A stretch of 64,000 bases of DNA, taken from assembly GCF_900094565.1 (NCBI RefSeq), contig NZ_FMAF01000007.1:62001-126000 (forward strand), in the 5' to 3' direction. The notes beneath the pieces were generated by a model, which saw nothing but the letters and a program-made list of their open reading frames with translations, searched no databases and was not told the origin of the DNA. The translations under genes and the position numbers were made by a program. The first letter of the stretch is position 1; each line of letters opens with the position of its first letter. Shown here one piece after another: positions 55,765 to 62,952 of the stretch. The DNA is from Martinezella lusitana. Lineage in GTDB: Bacteria > Pseudomonadota > Alphaproteobacteria > Rhizobiales > Rhizobiaceae.

Positions 55765-56725
55765 GGTCATACATCACGGCGTTTCCACCAGCGTTCAGGA
55801 TCTCGGCCGCCCGGGCTATTTTCATCTGGGCATTCCCATGGGCGGCGCCATGGATCGCTACGCGTTTCGGGCAGCCAACCTTTTGGTCGGCAACGACGAG
55901 GGTGCGGCCGGCCTCGAGGCGGTCTTCATGGGGCCGAAGCTCGAGTTCACGCAAGATGCGCTCGTTGCTGTTACCGGTGCGGACATGCCCGCCAAGCTCG
56001 ATGGCGAACCGGTCCCCGGCTGGACTGCTTTCAAAGTGAAGAGCGGTCAGGTCCTGACCTTCGATTTTCTGAAGTCCGGCGCCCGCATCTACATCGCGGT
56101 TGCCGGCGGCATCGATGTGCCGATCGCCCTTGGCAGCCGGTCGACCTATCCGATCGGCGCACTTGGCGGCTACAAAGGCAGGGCGCTTGCGCCGGGAGAC
56201 GAACTGCCGGTCGGCCAAGGCGGCCTTGACGGCGAAGGGCGCACTATTGCTGAGGACCTGCGCCGCAAACCGGGAGCGCCGGCGGAACTTCGCGTGCTGC
56301 CGGGCCTCTACTGGGACAGGCTGACGGACGCGGCGAAGGCGAACTTCTTTGCCGACACCTGGAAGGTGGCGCCGGAGGCCGATCGCATGGGATATCGCTT
56401 TCGCGGCGGTCGCAAGATCGAGTTCGTCGAGCGCAAGCAGTCGTTCGGAGCCGGCTCCGATCCGTCCAACATCGTCGACAGCTGCTATCCCTATGGTTCC
56501 ATCCAGATCCCGAGCGGCACGGAGCCAATCATCCTGCATCGTGATGCGGTCTCGGGCGGCGGCTATTTCATGGTCGGCACCGTGATTTCAGCCGACATGG
56601 ATCTGATCGGGCAGCTTCAGCCGCATACGCCGACACGATTCATCGAGGTTTCGATGGACGAGGCCTTGGCTGCACGAAAGCACCGGGCTTCGCTGCTCGA
56701 TAAGCTCAGATCCACGTTTAACTGA
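55754..56725 (+). CDS. pxpC: PxpC: KipA / allophanate hydrolase subunit 2 family (AHS2)
   Basis: A 323-residue AHS2-domain protein. It starts VIHHGVSTSVQDLGRPGYFH and has GIPMGGAMDRYAFRAANLLV, GNDEGAAGLE, YIAVAGGIDVPIALGSRSTY and LGGYKGRALAPGDELPVG, all typical of the family. ATG 55754 overlaps the pxpB end; the frame further upstream is inside pxpB. It pairs with PxpB, and with the biotin genes it may form a split urea-carboxylase-like carboxyltransferase. Last gene of the operon; a hairpin lies at 56794. Confidence 0.9.
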   Translation: MPIKVIHHGVSTSVQDLGRPGYFHLGIPMGGAMDRYAFRAANLLVGNDEGAAGLEAVFMGPKLEFTQDALVAVTGADMPAKLDGEPVPGWTAFKVKSGQVLTFDFLKSGARIYIAVAGGIDVPIALGSRSTYPIGALGGYKGRALAPGDELPVGQGGLDGEGRTIAEDLRRKPGAPAELRVLPGLYWDRLTDAAKANFFADTWKVAPEADRMGYRFRGGRKIEFVERKQSFGAGSDPSNIVDSCYPYGSIQIPSGTEPIILHRDAVSGGGYFMVGTVISADMDLIGQLQPHTPTRFIEVSMDEALAARKHRASLLDKLRSTFN

Positions 56726-56793
56726 GCATCTGCCCGTTTCGGCTTCTAAACTGCCAATGGGTGCGTCATCCAAGAACTCGCAAGACAAATACA

Positions 56794-56813
56794 CCGGCCC
56801 TTGATAGGGCCGG
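56794..56813. terminator. Bidirectional terminator between pxpC and the HU gene
   Basis: CCGGCCCT-TGAT-AGGGCCGG has perfect 8-base GC-rich arms and a 4-base loop. It is followed by CATTTTC on the plus strand and by GTGTATTTG on the minus strand. It lies 68 bases after the pxpC stop and 37 bases beyond the stop of the convergent HU gene, so it may end both transcripts. Confidence 0.75.
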
Positions 56814-56850
56814 CATTTTCATCGTTGCACAACGAGGCCGTAACCCGCTC

Positions 56851-57129
56851 TTACTTGTTCAACGCATCCTTCAGCGCCTTGGCCGGCGTGAAGGTGAGCT
56901 TCTTTGCGGCGGCCACCTTGATGGTCGCGCCGGTCGATGGATTGCGTGCTTCCCGTGCCGGCGTGTCCTTGACCTTGAACTTGCCAAAGCCCGGGATCGA
57001 TGTCTCGGCGCCGGAGGTTGCAGCTCCGGTGATGGCGGCGAAGACGGCTTCGACGACAGCCTTGCTCTGAGCCTTCGTCAGCTTGTGGTCTGCGGCAATT
57101 TTGTCTGCGATTTCGTTGGTGGTGGTCAT
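56851..57129 (-). CDS. HU/IHF-family DNA-binding protein
   Basis: A 92-residue nucleoid protein. The N-terminal helices read EIADKIAADHKLTKAQSKAV and the DNA-contact arm is GFGKFKVKDTPAREARNPS, ending TPAKALKDALNK. ATG 57129 is preferred over the adjacent ATG at 57132 because of its distance from GGGGGAA. It bends and compacts DNA. The gene stands alone; its N-terminus and serine-containing SGAETSIPGFG loop differ from the standard HU signature (VxLxGFG). Confidence 0.93.
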   Translation of the reverse strand: MTTTNEIADKIAADHKLTKAQSKAVVEAVFAAITGAATSGAETSIPGFGKFKVKDTPAREARNPSTGATIKVAAAKKLTFTPAKALKDALNK

Positions 57130-57504
57130 CATGCTTCCCCCGGGTTGTTTACGGTTGAATCATTTCCATCGTAATCGCCCAATGTCACGCGCTGCCCGGG
57201 TCTCAGAGGGCTCATACACCGGCATTTCCACAATTTCCGATGGGAAGAGCCTCATTTTCGGGCTTTTCCCTACCGGTTCCAGGAGATGCGGTGCCGCTTG
57301 TTGTTCTGTCGCGACACCTCCTTCTTTCCACTTTTGCTGATTCTTCCCTCCGGGCACGCACCACGGCGGTCTCGCCAAAAGGCATAATCTGGATGGACAA
57401 AATGATGGATCCATCACGTCTCGAGCCGCGTTATGCCAGCGATGCTGGTCATGGGGCCGGTGACGGTATAGATGCCTCACGATGACAAATAACGGGAACA
57501 AGCA
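57130..57504. other. Intergenic region upstream of the HU gene
   Basis: About 375 bases holding the HU promoter (minus strand) and the leader of the small gene at 57505. No gene, repeat or hairpin stands out. Confidence 0.45.
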
Positions 57505-57726
57505 ATGGAAGACGCGATCAAGATAGATAACCGCGGTGACTTCGGTCTGTGGGCCATCGAAGTTGCAAAGCAGATCGTCAGCGAGCAAGGTTTCGGCCTC
57601 GCCAAGGCAGCCCGAGACGGTACGGACGAAGATGTCCGCGTAGCCGGCGGCGCCCTCGGGCAGGCGATCACCAACGCGCTCATGGAAGTCTACGATGGTT
57701 TGCTCGATGGTGCGGATGAAGACTAG
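57505..57726 (+). CDS. Small acidic hypothetical protein
   Basis: A 73-residue acidic protein with no cysteine, signal peptide or membrane segment. It begins MEDAIKIDNRGDFGLWAIEV, contains QGFGLAKAARDG, and ends acidic (GLLDGADED). GGGAACAAGC precedes the start. Predicted all-helical and compact. I do not recognise the family. Overall coding character (codon periodicity with G/C third bases) supports a real gene. Confidence 0.6.
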   Translation: MEDAIKIDNRGDFGLWAIEVAKQIVSEQGFGLAKAARDGTDEDVRVAGGALGQAITNALMEVYDGLLDGADED

Positions 57727-57775
57727 GCCGGAGCGCTGGCATCCCGCTGCCAGCGAGGGGCCGAATGCTCACGCA

Positions 57776-58492
57776 TCATGGTCGATGCGCGGGCGGAGCC
57801 GGGAAATCCAGAACGCTGTTCGTGTAGGTTTCGACCAGCGTGCTGAATGGCGTACCATCCGGCAACTTCAGCACTGCGCGATGTTCGAGAAGAAACGGGG
57901 GCAGCGTCAGTTGCCCCGTGCCGGCGGACGGCAGATCGGCTTTCATCTCCCATCCTTCGGGAAGAGGTGACCAAAGCAATTTGGCTGACAGGTTCGTGCG
58001 GGTGAAGTTGAGTGACTGAACGGCTCGGCCAAAGGCGATATCGGATGTGTTCAGCGCCTCGTTCATGTCAGCCGTCAGTTTTGCCGGCACATACCAATTA
58101 TCGGCTTCCGACAGGACGCGATCGCCACAGGCGAGACGAACGCGACGATAGGCAATCGGAACATCCGGCCCCACAGCCAGCAGCTCACGGATATGGGCAT
58201 CGGCCGGCTTATCCTGCCCATGCACGCGCTGCGCCAGGATCTTGGAGCCCGCCGGCGCAAGCTTATGCGCGGCACACCAGCGGTCGAGCGTCAAGGTGGC
58301 GCTGGCATTGCTGAGGAGATTGGCATTCAGCGTCTGGAGGACCGCAAGGGCTTCCACCCGCGATGTCGGGGTGTCGGGCCATTGCGACGGAGCGGCTGAA
58401 TCCTGAGCCATCAAAGCGTGGGCCGACAGCATGGCGGCCGCGGAGCCGGCAAGAGCTGCGACCCGGACGAATGTCGAAAGGCGAAAAGGCAT
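57776..58492 (-). CDS. Exported chorismate-lyase-like protein
   Basis: A 238-residue protein with an N-terminal signal peptide (hydrophobic VAALAGSAAAMLSAHALM, cleavage near AQD). The mature part recalls the UbiC-like fold: LQTLNANLLSNASATLTLDR, IAYRRVRLACGDRVLSEADN and WYVPAKLTADMNEALN, with GRAVQSLNFTRT. True UbiC is cytoplasmic, so an exported member probably has another role. The gene converges on the small acidic gene and is divergent from the Tim44-like gene. Confidence 0.65.
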   Translation of the reverse strand: MPFRLSTFVRVAALAGSAAAMLSAHALMAQDSAAPSQWPDTPTSRVEALAVLQTLNANLLSNASATLTLDRWCAAHKLAPAGSKILAQRVHGQDKPADAHIRELLAVGPDVPIAYRRVRLACGDRVLSEADNWYVPAKLTADMNEALNTSDIAFGRAVQSLNFTRTNLSAKLLWSPLPEGWEMKADLPSAGTGQLTLPPFLLEHRAVLKLPDGTPFSTLVETYTNSVLDFPAPPAHRP

Positions 58493-58982
58493 GGGAAAGG
58501 AAATCCTCTATATGAATATGTCTTGTCGGTCAGAATTGACGCATCTAACCTCTTGAAAGGCCATGCTTGCAAGCTCAATGGCGGCATAGATGGAGAGGGC
58601 TTTCCCGGCGGCAAGGTCCAGAGCGAACAATGGTCTCGATCGTGGCAATGAGCGGAGCAGTGTAGCGAACGACCGGACCCACGACCATCGGCGTCGACCG
58701 AGGCACCGCCGGAAGCCGCCCTTGGCGATCTGCGCCGCCACAAGGGCAAGCGCGCTTCCGTACACCACCAACACTCAAAAGCGCCTGAATGCCAAAAGGC
58801 ACGGGATCGCCATAGGTGGTGACGCACCGGACAAGGTTGCTTTTCGCGACTGTGATAACGACGCAGTCCTTATCGAAGGCGCGTATTTTCTGGCCGCTCT
58901 GTTCCAGTGCCAACTTACAATCGCCATTTGGCATCCCCATATGATCGACAGATTGTCTTTCTGCCCAATGACAGGAGAACCA
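58493..58982. other. Divergent intergenic region
   Basis: 490 bases between the exported protein and the Tim44-like gene. It must carry promoters in both directions. Frames run through it, including an upstream extension of the Tim44-like frame to 58590, but that part lacks a ribosome site and a recognisable product. Confidence 0.45.
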
Positions 58983-59975
58983 ATGTTCAGTGCAGTTCCG
59001 CGTTTCGCCAAGATCGCAGCCATCGTCGTCCTCGCTGCCGCATCGTCCTTTGCGAGCTTTAGCGATGCTGATGCTCGCCGTGCTGGCTCCAGCGGATTCG
59101 GCAGCCGCGGAACCAGGACTTTCGACACGCCTGCCATTACGCGGACAGCGCCAACCCAGGCCGCTCCGATCGACCGGACGATGACACCCCAGACGCAGAC
59201 CGCGACGCAGCCGCCGATCAACGCGCAGCCTCGTCCCGGCCTTTTTGGCGGCTTCGGCGGGTCGATGATCGGCGGATTGATCGCCGGCGGCTTGCTTGGC
59301 ATGCTGATCGGTCATGGTTTCGGCGGCGGCTTCGGCTTCCTCGGCATGCTGCTGCAGATCGGCCTGATCATCGCGGCGATAAGCTTTGCCATGCGCTTCT
59401 TCGCTAACCGCCAAAGAACGAACTATGCGGCATCGGCGCCGGGCACATCCTATAACACAAACAGCATGAATGCTTCGCAGCGTCCCTCCTTCTCGATCCC
59501 GCCGATCGGTGGCAGCGCGGCGAACGCGAAGCCGGCGGCGCGGCAGGCGAATGACGAGATCGGGCTGAAGCAGCCCGATCTCGAACGCTTCGAGCAGCTT
59601 CTCACCAAAATTCAAACGGCCTACGGGTCCGAGGATTACGCCACGCTGCGCCAGCTGAGCACACCCGAAGCCATGTCCTATCTTGCCGAGGAGCTTGGCG
59701 AGAACGCGACCAACGGCGTCCGCAACAGCGTTTCCGATGTTCGCCTGTTGCAGGGCGATATCGCCGAAGCCTGGCGCGAGGACAGTGCCGAATACGCGAC
59801 GCTCGCCATGCGCTATTCGAGCATCGACGCGATGGTCGATCGCACGACTGGAAAGCTCGTGGATGGCGACGATCGCAATCCCTCGGAAACCACCGAGATC
59901 TGGACCTTCGTGCGCAGGCCGGGTTCGGACTGGAAGCTCTCCGCGATCCAGGGGACAGGGCCTCACGGCGCCTGA
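58983..59975 (+). CDS. Tim44-like domain membrane protein
   Basis: A 330-residue protein. It begins with a signal/anchor (FAKIAIVVLAAASS-type hydrophobic stretch at residues about 8-25), then a basic, threonine- and glutamine-rich linker. A glycine-rich hydrophobic segment follows (GGLIAGGLLGMLIGHGFGGG, about 92-135). The C-terminal 130 residues form the Tim44-like domain (LERFEQLLTKIQTAYGSEDY; TTEIWTFVRRPGSDWKLSAI). ATG 58983 follows AGGAGAACC. Such proteins occur in Alphaproteobacteria, related to the mitochondrial import motor subunit; the bacterial role is not settled. Confidence 0.85.
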   Translation: MFSAVPRFAKIAAIVVLAAASSFASFSDADARRAGSSGFGSRGTRTFDTPAITRTAPTQAAPIDRTMTPQTQTATQPPINAQPRPGLFGGFGGSMIGGLIAGGLLGMLIGHGFGGGFGFLGMLLQIGLIIAAISFAMRFFANRQRTNYAASAPGTSYNTNSMNASQRPSFSIPPIGGSAANAKPAARQANDEIGLKQPDLERFEQLLTKIQTAYGSEDYATLRQLSTPEAMSYLAEELGENATNGVRNSVSDVRLLQGDIAEAWREDSAEYATLAMRYSSIDAMVDRTTGKLVDGDDRNPSETTEIWTFVRRPGSDWKLSAIQGTGPHGA

Positions 59976-59988
59976 ACCCGCATTCGGC

Positions 59989-60020
59989 AAAAATTGCCCT
60001 CGCGAAAGATCGAGGGCAAT
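59989..60020 (-). terminator. Rho-independent terminator read on the minus strand
   Basis: Arms ATTGCCCTCG (59993-60002) and CGAGGGCAAT (60011-60020) pair perfectly around an 8-base loop. On the minus strand the hairpin is followed by TTTTTG, a proper U-tract; on the plus strand no T-run follows. It therefore serves minus-strand transcription and lies 23 bases beyond the stop of the LysR-like remnant at 60043, though it may also slow transcription from the Tim44-like gene. Confidence 0.7.
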
Positions 60021-60042
60021 CGCTGACGCTTGTCGAAGAGAT

Positions 60043-60156
60043 CTACGCACCCCCAAGGCGCTTCAGCAACTCCTCAATGAAGACCTTCAAGCGGGCGCTT
60101 TGATGTCTGCGTCGGGCTTGCTGCGAACCGAATGAGGGAAGACGAGCCCTATCGGG
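60043..60156 (-). pseudogene. Possible C-terminal remnant of a LysR-family regulator
   Basis: A minus-strand frame ending at TAG 60043 reads 37 codons, finishing with RRRHQSARLKVFIEELLKRL and GGA. The pattern 'R...SxRLKxFIExLxxxL' at the very end is typical of LysR proteins. It is open only back to a stop at 60157, has no start, and is followed by a good minus-strand terminator, so it looks like the tail of a deleted regulator gene. The assignment rests on a short segment. Confidence 0.42.
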
Positions 60157-60198
60157 CTACCCTTTGGAATCTCCCAGGACACCCAAATGAGACGAATG

Positions 60199-60212
60199 TG
60201 GAAACGATACCG
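60199..60212. promoter_or_regulatory. LacI-type operator, distal copy
   Basis: TGGAAACGATACCG, with the central CG typical of LacI-family sites. It repeats in nearly identical form 55 bases downstream (60254-60267), including the flank AATG before it. It lies upstream of the -35 element. Confidence 0.65.
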
Positions 60213-60220
60213 CATCCGTC

Positions 60221-60248
60221 TTGACTCATTGGATGAGTCCATTAATCT
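60221..60248 (+). promoter_or_regulatory. Probable promoter of the sugar operon
   Basis: TTGACT (60221-60226) and TAATCT (60243-60248) with a 16-base spacer. The expected transcription start falls on the proximal operator at 60254. Within it GACTCAT-TGG-ATGAGTC (60223-60239) is a perfect 7-base inverted repeat, a possible extra regulator site. Confidence 0.55.
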
Positions 60249-60253
60249 CAATG

Positions 60254-60267
60254 TGGAAACGTTACCA
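60254..60267. promoter_or_regulatory. LacI-type operator, proximal copy
   Basis: TGGAAACGTTACCA is a near-perfect palindrome around CG (revcomp TGGTAACGTTTCCA). It lies directly after the -10 element and 16 bases before the aldolase start codon at 60284, so a bound repressor would block initiation. Confidence 0.75.
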
Positions 60268-60283
60268 TACTGGGAGGAACTGG

Positions 60284-61108
60284 ATGAAATCCGCGCGGCT
60301 CAACCGCCTTTTCGGCGTGTCCGGCAATTGTTTCGACGTCGCCATCGATCATGGCATGTTCAATGAACGGACCTTCCTCGCCGGCATTGAGGACATGAAG
60401 ACGGCCATCCATGTGATCGCCGACGCCGCCCCCGATGCCATCCAGCTTCCACCGGGGACCGCGCCACTCTTGCAGGCGATCCCCGGCAAGCATCGCCCGG
60501 CGTTGGTCCTGCGCACGGATATCGCCAACATCTATGGCAATCCCCTGCCATCAGCGCTGTTTTCCGAAATGATCGACCGCGCGGTGGAGCAGGGCGTGGC
60601 GCTCGACGCGGCCTGCGTCGTCGTCAATCTCCTGATGCTACCGAACCAGCCCGAAGTCTATCGCGCCTGCGTGCGCAACGTGAATAGCCTGAAGCGTGAA
60701 TGCGAGATCTATGGCATGCCGCTGATGGTGGAGCCGCTGGTCATGCAGGATAATTCCAAGGGCGCTTACATGGTCGATGGTGCGATCGACAAAATCCTGC
60801 CTCTGGTGCGTCAGGCCGCCGAACTCGGCGCCGATATCATCAAGGCTGACCCGTGCGATAATGTCGAGGAATATCACCGTGTCATCGAGATCGCCCAGGG
60901 CCTTCCGGTGCTGGTGCGCGGCGGTGGGCGCGTTTCTGATCAGGAAATCCTGAGCCGCACCAAGCAGCTGATGGGGCAGGGCGCGCGCGGCATCGTCTAT
61001 GGCCGCAACGTCATCCAACACCAAAATCCTGCGGGCATGACGCGCGCCTTGATGGCGATCGTCCATGACGGTGCTTCCGTAGAGGAAGCCTCGCGGCATC
61101 TCGCCTGA
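60284..61108 (+). CDS. Class I aldolase of the DeoC/LsrF (FbaB) type
   Basis: A 274-residue (beta/alpha)8 aldolase. It shows FGVSGNCFDVAIDHGMFNE, ADIIKADPCDNVEEYHRVIE with the Schiff-base lysine, and LPVLVRGGGRVSDQEIL then GIVYGRNVIQH for phosphate binding. ATG 60284 follows GGGAGGA. It would cleave a ketose-phosphate, or a related product, to a three-carbon unit plus an aldehyde. First gene of the sugar operon. Confidence 0.88.
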   Translation: MKSARLNRLFGVSGNCFDVAIDHGMFNERTFLAGIEDMKTAIHVIADAAPDAIQLPPGTAPLLQAIPGKHRPALVLRTDIANIYGNPLPSALFSEMIDRAVEQGVALDAACVVVNLLMLPNQPEVYRACVRNVNSLKRECEIYGMPLMVEPLVMQDNSKGAYMVDGAIDKILPLVRQAAELGADIIKADPCDNVEEYHRVIEIAQGLPVLVRGGGRVSDQEILSRTKQLMGQGARGIVYGRNVIQHQNPAGMTRALMAIVHDGASVEEASRHLA

Positions 61109-61129
61109 CGCATTCTGGGAGGAATGGAC

Positions 61130-62284
61130 ATGACAAGGGTATTCCGTTTCGGCGTCATCGGTTGCGGCCTGATGGGGCGCGAATTCGCAAGTGCCGCGGC
61201 GCGCTGGCTGCATCTTGCCGACGTGAAGGCGCGACCGGAAATCGTCGCTGTCTGCGACACCAATACGACGCTGCTCGACTGGTTCAGGGATCACGTGCCG
61301 ACCGTGCGGCAGTTTACCGGCGACTATAAGGAGCTTCTGGCCAATCCAGAGATCGATGCGATCTATTGCGCGGTGCCGCATGTGCTGCACCAGCAATTCT
61401 ATATCGATATCTTGAAGGCCGGAAAGCATCTGCTCGGCGAAAAGCCCTTCGGCATGGATGCGGCCCAGAACCGCGAGATCATGACGGTTCTTGCCGAACA
61501 CCCGGACCTTCTGGTTCGCTGCTCGTCGGAAATGCCTTTCTTCCCCGGTGCACAGAAGGTCATCGCGCTTGCGGAAAGCGGCGAGATGGGCAACCTCCTC
61601 GAGGTCGAGGCCGGTTTCCTGCACTCCTCTGACATTGACCGGCAGAAGCCGATTAATTGGAAGCGCATGGCTGAGATCAACGGCGAATATGGCTGCATGG
61701 GCGATCTTGGCATGCATGTCCTGCACGTGCCGTTGCGGCTCGGCTGGCGCCCGACGACCCTGCATGCGCAACTCGTCAAGAAGGTCACCGAGCGTCCTGA
61801 CGGCAAGGGCGGAATGGTGCCTTGCACCACCTGGGACAATGCGACCATCAGCACGCGCGTGTGCGCTGGGGATCAGGATTTCCCGATGGTGCTCAAAACG
61901 TGGCGCATCGCGCCGGGCGAATCCAACACCTGGTACATCCGTATTCTCGGCATGAAGAAGAGCGCCTTCTTCAGCACCAAGTCACCGCGCCAGTGGCAAT
62001 GGATGGATTATACCGGTGGCACGCAGGCCTGGAGCACCGAGGACCTTGGTTATGGCTCGCTGTTTCCGGCCATAACGGGCAAGATTTTCGAGTTCGGCTT
62101 TGCCGATGCCATCCAGCAGATGTGGGCTGCCTTCGTCGATGAGCTGGCAGGCGGGAACGCCAACGGCTTTGGCTGCGCCACCCCGGCCGAAGCGCAGGCA
62201 CATCACGCGGTGCTGACCGCGGCTCTCAAATCCGGTCGCGAGAACATCGTGGTGCCGGTCGACTATGAGGGGACGGCGATCTGA
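61130..62284 (+). CDS. Gfo/Idh/MocA-family oxidoreductase
   Basis: A 384-residue NAD(P)-dependent sugar or polyol dehydrogenase. The Rossmann loop is FGVIGCGLMGREFASAAARW near the N-terminus, and the family's catalytic EKPFG lies at LGEKPFGMDAAQNREIM. The C-terminal domain includes NGEYGCMGDLGMHVLHVPLR with the DxGxH motif. ATG 61130 has GGGAGGA at good distance; ATG 61124 is too close. 21 bases after the aldolase gene and one-base overlap with the isomerase gene (TGATG). It may oxidise the free sugar or an intermediate. Confidence 0.92.
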   Translation: MTRVFRFGVIGCGLMGREFASAAARWLHLADVKARPEIVAVCDTNTTLLDWFRDHVPTVRQFTGDYKELLANPEIDAIYCAVPHVLHQQFYIDILKAGKHLLGEKPFGMDAAQNREIMTVLAEHPDLLVRCSSEMPFFPGAQKVIALAESGEMGNLLEVEAGFLHSSDIDRQKPINWKRMAEINGEYGCMGDLGMHVLHVPLRLGWRPTTLHAQLVKKVTERPDGKGGMVPCTTWDNATISTRVCAGDQDFPMVLKTWRIAPGESNTWYIRILGMKKSAFFSTKSPRQWQWMDYTGGTQAWSTEDLGYGSLFPAITGKIFEFGFADAIQQMWAAFVDELAGGNANGFGCATPAEAQAHHAVLTAALKSGRENIVVPVDYEGTAI

Positions 62285-62952
62285 TGAAGCGCTCGGAGAT
62301 CAATGCAGCCCTGCTGCGGGCAACCAAGACCCTCGAGCACTGGCGGTGGGCGCTGCCGGAGTGGGGATATTGGACTGCGGCGGAGTTCGCCGCCGATCCG
62401 CAGGCGACGGCCTATCTGCGCGCCCATCAACTGGGCTGGGACGTCACCGATTTCGGCTCGGGCCGGTTTGCCGAATGCGGTCTGGTGCTGTTCTGCCTGC
62501 GCAACGGCATCGTTAGCGTCGAGGGCGAGCGCACGTATGCGGAAAAACTCCTCTTCGTAGAGGAAGGCCAGGTAACGCCGACCCATCGTCATGCAGCGAA
62601 GATGGAAGACATCATCAATCGAGCCGGCGGCGATCTCGTCATCGAATTCGCCGCGGCCGACGCCGACAGCAATGTGCTGAAGGACGATGTCACCGTTCCG
62701 CTGGACGGACTGCCGCGCAAGCTCGCGGCATGGGAACCGCTGGTTCTTTCACCCGGCCAGAGCGTGACGATCCGCACCGGGCTCTATCATCGTTTCTACG
62801 GCAGAAGAGGCGGTGGCCCCGTCCTCGTCGGCGAGGTCAGCCAGGTCAACGACGACAATGGCGATAACTTCTTCCTGGATCCGATCGGGCGCTTTGCCGC
62901 GATCGAGGAGGATGAACCACCCCTCAGACCCTTGTGGAACGAGGCAGGCTGA
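62284..62952 (+). CDS. D-lyxose/mannose ketol-isomerase-like cupin
   Basis: A 222-residue metal-dependent cupin of the D-lyxose isomerase family, including the YdaE-like group. Metal ligands are in QVTPTHRHAAKMEDIINRAG (H, H, E) and GLYHRFYGRRGGGPV (H). It converts an aldose to a ketose, by family D-lyxose to D-xylulose or D-mannose to D-fructose. It would supply the ketose for the kinase and aldolase encoded in the same operon. One-base overlaps with both neighbours (TGATG). Confidence 0.88.
   Translation: MKRSEINAALLRATKTLEHWRWALPEWGYWTAAEFAADPQATAYLRAHQLGWDVTDFGSGRFAECGLVLFCLRNGIVSVEGERTYAEKLLFVEEGQVTPTHRHAAKMEDIINRAGGDLVIEFAAADADSNVLKDDVTVPLDGLPRKLAAWEPLVLSPGQSVTIRTGLYHRFYGRRGGGPVLVGEVSQVNDDNGDNFFLDPIGRFAAIEEDEPPLRPLWNEAG

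Noticed and set aside
58575..60056. 493-codon minus-strand frame across the Tim44-like gene
   Set aside because: Antisense of a gene with signal peptide, ribosome site and family domain; no protein-like features of its own.
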